Source of the DNA: an uncultured Desulfovibrionaceae bacterium | GTDB lineage: Bacteria; Desulfobacterota; Desulfovibrionia; Desulfovibrionales; Desulfovibrionaceae | Direction: 5' to 3' | Length of the DNA stretch: 64,000 nt | Assembly: GCA_949741925.1 (NCBI GenBank) | Contig: CATJOY010000056.1 | Coordinates: 113,174-177,173, forward strand | Shown: positions 28,492 through 38,844 of the stretch, piece after piece | Layout of the letters: each line of letters opens with the position of its first letter | Position numbering within the stretch: position 1 is the first letter of the stretch | The notes under the pieces: generated by a model | Told to the model about the DNA's origin: nothing | Database searches by the model: none | What the model saw: the letters and a program-made list of their open reading frames with translations, nothing else | Position numbers and translations under genes: made by a program

Positions 28492-28507
28492 GCGACCTAT
28501 AGGTCGC
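28492..28507. promoter_or_regulatory. Perfect 16-bp palindrome upstream of XRE B
   Basis: GCGACCTATAGGTCGC, fully self-complementary, about 28 bases before the XRE B start and just beyond the 5' end of the SNase B remnant. A good candidate operator for XRE B. Confidence 0.6.
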
Positions 28508-28534
28508 CGCGAAAAAAAAATACAATCCTGTAGT

Positions 28535-28774
28535 ATGGGAGTAATGTGCAAAGAAAAGCTTTTCGGGCCGGTATTACGGCATTTCAGAAAAGAAAAGGGC
28601 TGGTCGCAAGAAGAGCTTGCGGCCCGTCTTGATGTTTCCAGGTCTCATATAGGACGCTTGGAGACAGGGAAAAAACAGCCGAGTTTAAAAATGCTCTTCA
28701 GGCTGGCGGATGCTTTGGAAATTCAGGCATTCGAGATTATTAAGGCTATTGAAAAAGCAAAAGAGGCTCAGTGA
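28535..28774 (+). CDS. XRE-family helix-turn-helix regulator (XRE B)
   Basis: Encodes 79 residues (an ATG three codons further in is also possible). HTH_3 domain at about residues 18-72 (WSQEELAARLDVSRSHIGRL, MLFRLADALEIQ). The in-frame extension upstream runs into the palindrome and the SNase B remnant and is not used. Its divergent nuclease is reduced to a fragment, so it either regulates only itself or acts on the other copies. Confidence 0.85.
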   Translation: MGVMCKEKLFGPVLRHFRKEKGWSQEELAARLDVSRSHIGRLETGKKQPSLKMLFRLADALEIQAFEIIKAIEKAKEAQ

Positions 28775-28821
28775 AGGGCAATCCATACAGCAAATTTTTG
28801 TAGGAGAGAGGTACCTATTTC

Positions 28822-29354
28822 TTACGGTTTTCGCCGCTGCCATTCCCACAGCGGCACGGGCTCAGGATCGGCCCACAGCCCTCTGCCGGAACGGCGGGCG
28901 GCGTCTTGCAACGCTTGCCAGGCTTCGCAATGCCAGTAAGAGCGCAGCCAGACCCGGGCAAGGCCAGCCTTAAGCAACGAGGTCTGCACAATTCTTCCTT
29001 CGACAAGCACAACAGCTATCGTTTTCCCGTATCGATCTCGCTTCTCTGGGGCGTCTCTGCTATCTCCACAACCCGGCACAGCACCAGGGCGCTGACGAAC
29101 CCTTTTGCCGTGCCGCCGCAGGGCTGACTTGCTTCCGGCACGTCTATGCCATGTAAGCGGATGCGCATTCTATCGCCGCCCGCCACAGGTTCAACGGTAA
29201 TCGTATCGCCGTCGATTACGGCGACCATGCGGGCGGGCCATGCATCCGCAAGGGAAGGTGCAAGCATGAGCGCAAGGAAAACGAAAACGAGCGCTTTGAA
29301 TATTGTAATCAACAAGATAACGTAATCTTGTAGATTATGAAAATTCCCATGCAT
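28822..29354 (-). pseudogene. Frameshifted SNase gene (SNase C)
   Basis: The first frame reads a signal-peptide-like segment, then WPARMVAVIDGDTITVEPV, IRLHGIDVPEASQPCGG and VVEIAETP. The second frame continues with EKRDRYGKTIAVVLVEG and the conserved end EAWQALQDAARRSGRGLWAD. The switch maps to the four-G run at 29048-29051 (four C on the coding strand); five would restore one reading frame. The 3' half is very similar to SNase A at the DNA level. The start is uncertain, since the frame is open up to the XRE C start. The gene could be a decayed copy, a slippage-switched gene or an assembly error. Confidence 0.78.
29313..29330. promoter_or_regulatory. Palindrome upstream of XRE C
   Basis: CAAGATAACGTAATCTTG, palindromic at 16 of 18 positions. 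A second inverted repeat, TGCATC/GATGCA, lies at 29350-29369 directly before the XRE C start. Candidate operators for XRE C; the sequence differs from that before XRE B. Confidence 0.55.
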
Positions 29355-29371
29355 CTTCGTTATGATGCAAT

Positions 29372-29665
29372 ATGGCAAAAAAACGCATCAAGACAGACGC
29401 CTTCAGCGTCATATTGCGGGAAATCCGCACAGAAAAAGGCTTATTGCAAGATCAGATAGCCGAACGACCGGACGTTACTCGAAATTACATATCGTACCTG
29501 GAGAGCGGGCAGCGGTATCCATCCTTGGAAATGTTCATTGCCCTGGCCCGGGCGTTGGGTGTCAGGCCCGGCGAGATGATGGACAGGATCGCGGCGAGAA
29601 TTGATAGCGGCAGGGCTTCGCCTCTGGTCAAGAAACAGGCGGGCCGAAGGGGTAGATACTCTTGA
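29372..29665 (+). CDS. XRE-family helix-turn-helix regulator (XRE C)
   Basis: Encodes 97 residues with an HTH_3 domain at about 12-70 (LQDQIAERPDVTRNYISYLESGQRYPS). A proline replaces the usual Leu/Phe before the recognition region (ERPDVT), which may weaken the fold. The basic C-terminal tail (VKKQAGRRGRYS) is longer than in the other copies. It is divergent from the frameshifted SNase C. Confidence 0.85.
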   Translation: MAKKRIKTDAFSVILREIRTEKGLLQDQIAERPDVTRNYISYLESGQRYPSLEMFIALARALGVRPGEMMDRIAARIDSGRASPLVKKQAGRRGRYS

Positions 29666-29667
29666 GT

Positions 29668-29750
29668 ATGCCCCCACGCCGTTTCGCCCTCCGGCAGCCC
29701 CGCTCCGATGCGTCTCTACCTTATCATCTGATTCTCATTTGTTCCCCGCC
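29668..29750 (-). pseudogene. Internal fragment of a fourth SNase gene (SNase D)
   Basis: This stretch aligns by eye with 27806-27880 of SNase A, sharing for example CGCTCCG.TGCGTCT and TCTGATT with about three quarters identical bases. It corresponds to the segment encoding GIDAPERRQPGGEA. Nothing before or after it in the gene is preserved, so it is a degenerate remnant. Confidence 0.5.
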
Positions 29751-29763
29751 TTGAATATGCTTT

Positions 29764-29940
29764 ACTGCACCTGTGCCGCTGCCATACCGGAAGGGCTCTC
29801 CTCGGCCAGGCCCAAAGAATTTGTTTGTCCACTATGCTGCACCGGATAACGAACTGAAAGAACAGATACGATACCTTTTACTTAACGCGAGAGAGCATAA
29901 AAATAACACGTGGTTTGTCGTTCTGGTTGAAGGCAGGTAG
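29764..29940 (+). pseudogene. Possible C-terminal remnant of an unidentified gene
   Basis: One frame without a start reads smoothly to a TAG stop, including LFVHYAAPDNELKEQIRY and EHKNNTWFVVLVEGR. This looks like a globular protein end, but no convincing start or ribosome-binding site precedes it. The family is not recognised; it may instead be chance. Confidence 0.3.
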
Positions 29941-29984
29941 AAGTATGCCTTGTGGAGCCGACGGCAGCCGGTTTGTGAGATGCT

Positions 29985-31223
29985 ATGAGCAACCTTCGAT
30001 TTGTCTTTCTCAACCTCAGCAAAAAAATATGGCCTAAAATTACAGCCTATGCCCTGCTTGGCGTTCTCAGTACCCTGGCCGGAGCGGCACTCAAGAGATA
30101 TATCCCTGAGGAACTCAGCCAGATGGTGGGGGTAGATACGGTACGCAACATTCTGACCATCCTTGCCTCAAGCATGCTGACCGTTACCACCTTCTCGCTC
30201 TCCACCACGGTTTCGGCCTATGGCGCGGCCACGTCCAACGTCACCCCGCGAGCGACAACACTGATTACTGAAGACAAAACGACCCAGAACGCCCTGAGCA
30301 CGTTTCTCGGCACCTTCGTCTTTAGCCTTGTCGGCCTCATCGCGCTGAACATGGGCATTTACGAGGGAGGCGGTCGTTTTATCCTTTTTGTATGCACCAT
30401 CGGCATTGTCATCTTGATCATTATTACCTTCATCCGCTGGATAGAGCGGTTGACCACCCTCGGCAGGGTAAACGAAACAAATGGGCTTATTGAAAAAGCC
30501 GCCGCTAAAGCAATCACCTTGCGTGCCCATAAGCCAACCTTCGGGTGCAACCTTCTCACGACCATTCCTTCCGAGCTATCGGAAAAAAATATGCTTACGG
30601 CAGAGGAGGGCGGGTATGTACAGTATTTTAATGTGCAAAAACTCTCCGCCCTGGCTGATGAAAACGGAGTGGATATCTATGTACTCGCTACCCCCGGCAA
30701 CTATATCGACCCAGGAGCGGCTCTGGCTGTGCTGAGCAAAACAGTGTCGGAAGAGAACCTTACAGCGCTTCGAGGCTGCTTTACCCTCGCGGAGCAGCGC
30801 GCCTTTGAACACGATCCGCGTTTCGGCCTGTGCGTTCTGGCTGAAGTTGCCTCCAGAGCGATGCCTGCAAATGATCATGGAACCGCTCTTGATATTGTAG
30901 TCCGGCTGGGCCGGATCCTTGCTTTGTATATTGCCGAAAAACAGCCTGATGAGGTTGAGTTCAAGCGCCTATGGGTCCGTGAACTCTGCATTGACGACCT
31001 CTTTCAAGATGCCTTCAACTTGATAGCGCGTGATGCGGCAGGGGCTTTTGAGGTACAGGCCAGGCTGCAAAAGACCCTCGTTTCTCTCGGTAGTTTAGGA
31101 GAAAGTTACCGGACAAGCGCTATAAAGTATTCCCAAAGAGCGCTTCAATACAGTGAGAAAAATTTGTTTCTGGAAGAAGAAAAAGATGAACTCAGGCGTA
31201 TTGCAGGGGAGCTCAGGCTCTAG
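29985..31223 (+). CDS. DUF2254-family predicted membrane protein
   Basis: Encodes 412 residues. Hydrophobic segments near residues 20-40, 58-78, 108-128 and 133-152 are followed by a long soluble C-terminal part. The conserved DUF2254 stretch ILASSMLTVTTFSLSTTVSA lies in the second helix, followed by ATSNVTPRATTLITED. The function of the family is unknown. It stands alone downstream of the nuclease/XRE array and upstream of a gene-poor stretch. Confidence 0.85.
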   Translation: MSNLRFVFLNLSKKIWPKITAYALLGVLSTLAGAALKRYIPEELSQMVGVDTVRNILTILASSMLTVTTFSLSTTVSAYGAATSNVTPRATTLITEDKTTQNALSTFLGTFVFSLVGLIALNMGIYEGGGRFILFVCTIGIVILIIITFIRWIERLTTLGRVNETNGLIEKAAAKAITLRAHKPTFGCNLLTTIPSELSEKNMLTAEEGGYVQYFNVQKLSALADENGVDIYVLATPGNYIDPGAALAVLSKTVSEENLTALRGCFTLAEQRAFEHDPRFGLCVLAEVASRAMPANDHGTALDIVVRLGRILALYIAEKQPDEVEFKRLWVRELCIDDLFQDAFNLIARDAAGAFEVQARLQKTLVSLGSLGESYRTSAIKYSQRALQYSEKNLFLEEEKDELRRIAGELRL

Positions 31224-31432
31224 CCGCAATCGTAACGACTTGTGCAATGAAAGCAAGGTCAAGGCGTATTATAGTGTTGTTTATCCTTTCTCCCCTCATT
31301 CCTTCATGACGCGAATGGAAGCCATGAAACGAGTTGCAAGAGTTCGCTTTGGAAGGGATATGACGCAATTTTTCCCGAGTTTGGCACTTTACAAGGCGGG
31401 GCATGGACGTATCTTTGGAGCGGTTCAGAGCG

Positions 31433-31579
31433 TCATTCAAGGTCGTGCTTCGGATTCCTTTCGGAAAAAATGCCCTTGTCCTTCTCCTTCACCTTCCCTT
31501 GCCATGTCTCTGCGTCTGACTTTTTCTTAAAGGTTTCGCATGTGATGGGGCAGCGTTTTTCCTGATTCTGACTTCCCAT
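31433..31579 (-). CDS. Small hypothetical charged protein
   Basis: A 48-codon frame, ATG to TGA, preceded by GGGAA at six bases. The product is Lys/Glu-rich with two Cys near the start (EKRCPITCETFKKK). No family is recognised. It is the only protein-like frame in the roughly 490 bases between the DUF2254 gene and tRNA-Asn; a longer open frame on the other strand covers the same bases but looks less protein-like. Support is limited. Confidence 0.35.
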   Translation of the reverse strand: MGSQNQEKRCPITCETFKKKSDAETWQGKVKEKDKGIFSERNPKHDLE

Positions 31580-31679
31580 TGAAGATTCCCACGCTTACGG
31601 ATAGTTGCCGTTTGTTCCTCCTTTTTTGAAGCGCTGCCACGTAGTGGAGCAAAATGGATCAAGTAATCAACAACGAAAA

Positions 31680-31707
31680 AAGGACTTACGATTTCTCGTA
31701 AGTCCTT
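31680..31707 (-). terminator. Terminator after tRNA-Asn
   Basis: A perfect 12-bp stem, AAGGACTTACGA with TCGTAAGTCCTT, closed by a GAAA tetraloop and followed on the minus strand by TTTT. Confidence 0.88.
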
Positions 31708-31715
31708 GATTTTTC

Positions 31716-31791
31716 TGGCTCCCCGGGACGGGGTTGAACCGCCGACCTAGTGATTAACAGTCACCCGCTCTGCCGATTGAGCTACCGGGGA
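31716..31791 (-). tRNA. tRNA-Asn (anticodon GTT)
   Basis: Cloverleaf read on the minus strand: acceptor TCCCCGG/CCGGGGA, D arm AGCTCAATCGGCAGAGC, anticodon loop CTGTTAA with GTT at 31756-31758, T loop GGTTCAACC, discriminator G and encoded CCA. Confidence 0.96.
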
Positions 31792-31895
31792 AGATACGTC
31801 GCTACGCAACGCGAAAAATTGACTACGTGTATTTCTTTCTCCCGTCAAGAGAAAAATGAAAAAATCAATTTTTCTTTTCGACCTTGCCTTCATGC

Positions 31896-32486
31896 CTACC
31901 GGGAAAGGTATTCGGTGATCATGGCATCATAGGCGCTGGTCGCGGCAAAAGCCCGAGCCGCCATGGTTCGGCGCAGGGCCAACCCCGCCCGCATCCCGTT
32001 CTTTTCCAGTTCTTCCCGGATAGGCGCGTAGCAATCCGTTCCCGGGACAACCAGTACCGAATGGAAGTTCTTGGCCGCGGCCCTGAGCAAGCACGGACCG
32101 CCGATGTCGATTTCCTCCACCATGCCGCGGGGATCAAGATTTTTGGCCAGCGCCCCGGCAAAATTATACAAATTGACGCAAACAAGATCAAAGGGCTCGA
32201 TGTCGCGGGCTTTCAGGGTTTCCAGGTGGGCGGGGGTATCCTTATCGGCCAGAATGCCGCCGTGAATATGCGGATGCAGCGTTTTTACCCGGCCGCCGAG
32301 AATTTCCGGAAAGCCGGTCACTTCGCTAACCTGGGTCACAGCCAGCCCGGCCTCAGAAAGCGCCTTGAACGTGCCGCCTGTGGAAACGAGCCGCACGCCG
32401 TTTCCGGCAAGATATGCGGCGAACTCCACCAAGCCGCTCTTGTCCGTAACGCTGAAAAGCGCGCGTTTGATAGGCAAGGAATCCAT
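31896..32486 (-). CDS. Stand-alone IMP cyclohydrolase (PurH N-terminal domain only)
   Basis: Encodes 196 residues. It closes FAICAR to IMP, the last step of de novo purine synthesis. MGS-like fold motifs seen: RALFSVTDKSG, the STGGT loop, EVTGFPEILGGRVKTLHP and EEIDIGGPCLLRAAAKN. Normal PurH has about 520 residues with a C-terminal AICAR transformylase; that domain is absent here and the gene ends cleanly, so the transformylase must be elsewhere or replaced by another enzyme. The start follows AAAGGAG at five bases, dropping 24 upstream codons. Confidence 0.93.
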   Translation of the reverse strand: MDSLPIKRALFSVTDKSGLVEFAAYLAGNGVRLVSTGGTFKALSEAGLAVTQVSEVTGFPEILGGRVKTLHPHIHGGILADKDTPAHLETLKARDIEPFDLVCVNLYNFAGALAKNLDPRGMVEEIDIGGPCLLRAAAKNFHSVLVVPGTDCYAPIREELEKNGMRAGLALRRTMAARAFAATSAYDAMITEYLSR

Positions 32487-32626
32487 GAATACTCCTTTAG
32501 AGAATGGTGCAAACGGGGGACCGCGCCGAGCACTCCCGGCATTGACGCGCTCGCCCATAAAACGTTCCGACGCCGTAAAGCCGAGTGGAAACCCGCAAGA
32601 TACGCCGCAACCGGCTCCTCATGTGG

Positions 32627-33136
<510 letters not shown>

Positions 33137-33790
33137 TCAGATAATAACGTGGCGGCGGATATGCTCTACCACCTCTTGCGGCGAATCTTTGACCACAACC
33201 AGCCCCAGTTCCTCCTCGGTAATGTAGCCATCCGCAACCATACGTTCGCGTAGCCAATCCAGAAGGCCGTTCCAGAAGCTGCTCTGGTAGAGAATGATGG
33301 GAAACGGTTTGATGCGGTGGGTCTGGGCCAGGACAAAGGCTTCGGAAAGCTCGTCAATAGTGCCCATGCCGCCGGGCATGACCACGTAGGCCATGGCATA
33401 TTTGACAAACATCAGCTTGCGCACAAAAAAATAGCGGAAATCCGAACGCACGTTGACATACCGGTTACAGGACTGCTCATGGGGCAAATGGATATGCAGC
33501 CCTACGGAAACGCCTCCGGCTTCGGCGGCCCCCTTGTTGGCCGCCTCCATCAGACCGGGACCGCCGCCCGTAATGACCCCGTAGCCGGATTCAGCCAACA
33601 GGCGGGCGATTTCTTCGGTTTCCCGGTAAATAGGATCTCCGGCTCCGGAACGAGCCGAGCCGAAAATAGAGACACAACGTCGGGTGCGGCTCAAGGTCTC
33701 AAAGCCTTCAACCACTTCGGCAATGATTTTGAACAGCCTCCAGGAATCCTGGTTGGATAAACTATCAAGCAGATATTCTGTGGATGACAT
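33137..33790 (-). CDS. LOG-family (YvdD/DUF1994-like) nucleotide hydrolase-type protein
   Basis: Encodes 217 residues. The lysine-decarboxylase-like/LOG signature is present as GGGPGLMEAANKGA and PGGMGTIDELSEAF. Family members are cytokinin-type phosphoribohydrolases or nucleotide 5'-monophosphate nucleosidases; the precise role here is unknown. The start is placed at the ATG after GGAG with a five-base spacer, eight codons inside the longest frame. Confidence 0.9.
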   Translation of the reverse strand: MSSTEYLLDSLSNQDSWRLFKIIAEVVEGFETLSRTRRCVSIFGSARSGAGDPIYRETEEIARLLAESGYGVITGGGPGLMEAANKGAAEAGGVSVGLHIHLPHEQSCNRYVNVRSDFRYFFVRKLMFVKYAMAYVVMPGGMGTIDELSEAFVLAQTHRIKPFPIILYQSSFWNGLLDWLRERMVADGYITEEELGLVVVKDSPQEVVEHIRRHVII

Positions 33791-36360
<2,570 letters not shown>

Positions 36361-36364
36361 CGCC

Positions 36365-36841
36365 ATGGCTCCCTTTCTCAATTTGCTCTGGTGGTTCGGC
36401 TACCTGATCGTTGGCCTCTGGCTTCAGCTCAAGCTGCCCGGATTGGATGCTCTGTTGCCGGGTTTCTTGGTGGCGCTTCAAGAAAAACGCTGGCAACAGA
36501 CCACCTGGTTTCTGCTGGTTTGCCTGCTGATTCAAGAAGGCACGGGTACCCTGTCGTTCGGCTCTTCCGTTCTCTGGTACGGCGGGGTGATCCTGCTGTT
36601 CCACATCGGCGTATGGTTTTTTGTCACTAATAGTTTGTTTTTTATCGTCTTGCTTTCCGGTGGTATCGGGGTACTTTACGCCGTGCTGCAATACGCTCTG
36701 GGCTCCTTGCAGAACATGACCTTGCCCCTGGAACGGATCATCGAACAGGCCTTTGCCCAGGCCATGCTGATTCCCCCGCTTTGGGGCATCGCTTACCTCA
36801 CACGGAAAAAGGCTATCCGGCATGCGGAAAGTACAGTTTGA
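36365..36841 (+). CDS. mreD: Rod-shape protein MreD
   Basis: Encodes 158 residues with about five transmembrane helices, expected for MreD, although the sequence is poorly conserved. The start is the ATG four bases after the mreC stop; the frame is open upstream into mreC. Its end overlaps the mrdA start by 20 bases. Identified mainly by position and topology. Confidence 0.85.
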   Translation: MAPFLNLLWWFGYLIVGLWLQLKLPGLDALLPGFLVALQEKRWQQTTWFLLVCLLIQEGTGTLSFGSSVLWYGGVILLFHIGVWFFVTNSLFFIVLLSGGIGVLYAVLQYALGSLQNMTLPLERIIEQAFAQAMLIPPLWGIAYLTRKKAIRHAESTV

Positions 36842-38663
36842 GCCAAAAGGCTTTCATGCGCCGCGCTCAGGCTTATATTTGCTGTACGGCTGCATCGTTT
36901 TTCTTTTCCTGCTGTTCCTGTTGCGCTTCTGGTATCTTCAGGTTCTGCGCGGCGAAGATTATGCCCGCCAGGCCTTGGAAAACCGGTTGCGTCTGGAACG
37001 GGTGTATTCCGCGCGCGGCCTGATTCTCGACGCACACGGCGCCCTTTTGGCTGAAAACAGAGCCGCCTATTGCTTGGCCCTTATCCGCGATGATTGCCCG
37101 GATATCCCCGGCACCCTTGCCCAAGTGAGCCAATGGACCGGCATCCCTCTGGAACAACTGACCGCCAAGTACACCCAAGACAGGCGCAACGTCCAATCCT
37201 TTGAACCGCATATTCTTGTTTCGGATATCCCCTTTGATGCCCTGATCCGGATCGAGATGAAATTGCCCTATTGGCCGGGCCTATCCATCGTCACACGGCA
37301 GCGACGGCACTACCCGCATGGTCCCCTCTTCTCGCACATTTTAGGCTATGTGGCTGAGGCTAACGAACAAGAACTCACGAACGACCCTGAACTGGCCCTG
37401 GGCGACATCGTAGGCAAGCAGGGCCTGGAGCTGCGGCTGGAACAGGATCTGCGCGGCAGCAAGGGACTTCAGGAATTGGAAGTAGACGCCCGGGGGCGGC
37501 AGCTTTCCTGTGACGTGAAAACTCTGCCCCACGCCGGTTCCAACATCACCCTGACCATTGACGCGGCCATGCAGCAAGCTGCTTCCGACGCCCTTGGCGA
37601 CGAGGCCGGAACCATCGTTGTTATGGAACCGGAAACCGGCCGCCTGGTGGCCCTACTGACCAAGCCCGCTTTTGACAACAACGCTTTTGCCGCCCGCCTG
37701 ACACACGAAGAGTGGGATCTCTTGCGCAACGACCCGCGGCACCCCCTGCTCAACCGGAGCATCCAGAGCGTTTACCCGCCCGGTTCGGTCTGGAAGCTGA
37801 TGATGGCCGGGCTCATCATGTCCGAAAACATCAGCCCGCAGGAAACGGTTTTCTGTGGCGGCGCAGTGAAACTCGGCAACAGAACCTTCCGCTGCTGGCG
37901 TGGCGGCGGGCATGGCAGAGTGGATTTGCAGCGGTCTCTCGTAGAATCGTGTGATGTCTATTACTATCAGATGGCCGAACGTATCGGCATCGACAAGCTG
38001 GCGGCCTATGCTCGGCAATGCGGCTTTGGCAGCCTCACCGGCATCGGCCTGCCTCACGAACAAAAAGGCCTTGTGCCCAATAGAGCCTGGCGGCGAAGCC
38101 GGGGCGAAACCTGGCAAAAAGGAGAAACCCTGAACGTTTCCATTGGTCAGGGCTCCACCCTGGTAACGCCCTTGCAAATGGCCGTTTTTGTTTCCGCCCT
38201 GCTGAACGAGGGGAAAATAATGAAACCCCAGCTCCTGGCCGCCACAGAACCGGAAATCCGCGATACCTTGCCGATGACCGTGGAACAGCGGGAGTTCATC
38301 GTTACGGCCATGCGCCATACCGTGGAAGCCCCGGCCGGAACAGCCAAACGCCTGCGGCGCAGGGATGCCGTTATGGGCGGTAAGACGGGCACGGCCCAGG
38401 TGGTCAAAATCGGCGATGTGCGCCTGAAAACCCACCAGCTTGACTACGAACACCGGGACCATGCCTGGATCGCCTCCTGGGGCGAAAAAAACGGCAAACG
38501 CTACGTGGTCATCGTCATGGTGGAACACGGCGGCGGCGGCTCGGCGGCGGGCGGTCCTGTAGCAAAAAAAATGTACGAAAGCCTTTTCGGGCCGGAAGAA
38601 ATCCCTGCCGCCCCGGTGCGCCAGGCTATCGCGGCCCCGGCTGAGGGACGCAACAACGGATGA
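36822..38663 (+). CDS. mrdA: Penicillin-binding protein 2 (elongasome transpeptidase)
   Basis: Encodes 613 residues: a short cytoplasmic N terminus, one transmembrane helix, a dimerisation domain and a transpeptidase domain. The catalytic tetrad is S322-V-W-K325, the second motif is S376-C-D and the third is K521-TGTAQ. It crosslinks lateral-wall peptidoglycan with RodA. Its start lies inside the mreD end. Confidence 0.95.
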   Translation: MRKVQFEPKGFHAPRSGLYLLYGCIVFLFLLFLLRFWYLQVLRGEDYARQALENRLRLERVYSARGLILDAHGALLAENRAAYCLALIRDDCPDIPGTLAQVSQWTGIPLEQLTAKYTQDRRNVQSFEPHILVSDIPFDALIRIEMKLPYWPGLSIVTRQRRHYPHGPLFSHILGYVAEANEQELTNDPELALGDIVGKQGLELRLEQDLRGSKGLQELEVDARGRQLSCDVKTLPHAGSNITLTIDAAMQQAASDALGDEAGTIVVMEPETGRLVALLTKPAFDNNAFAARLTHEEWDLLRNDPRHPLLNRSIQSVYPPGSVWKLMMAGLIMSENISPQETVFCGGAVKLGNRTFRCWRGGGHGRVDLQRSLVESCDVYYYQMAERIGIDKLAAYARQCGFGSLTGIGLPHEQKGLVPNRAWRRSRGETWQKGETLNVSIGQGSTLVTPLQMAVFVSALLNEGKIMKPQLLAATEPEIRDTLPMTVEQREFIVTAMRHTVEAPAGTAKRLRRRDAVMGGKTGTAQVVKIGDVRLKTHQLDYEHRDHAWIASWGEKNGKRYVVIVMVEHGGGGSAAGGPVAKKMYESLFGPEEIPAAPVRQAIAAPAEGRNNG

Positions 38664-38844
38664 CGCAACGCCGGGTACAAAGACAAAGAGCCACCTCGCT
38701 GTGCTCATTTCTGCCCACGACAGCCGGTGTTTTGCTGAAAGAACCCCCGAGCGGAGTTTTTTTGGATTTGCCTGTTTTCCGGGGAAATGGTAGTTCCCGA
38801 AAGGCTCCGCCTAGGCGCGGGCCAGGGAGATGCCAGGAGTAGCT

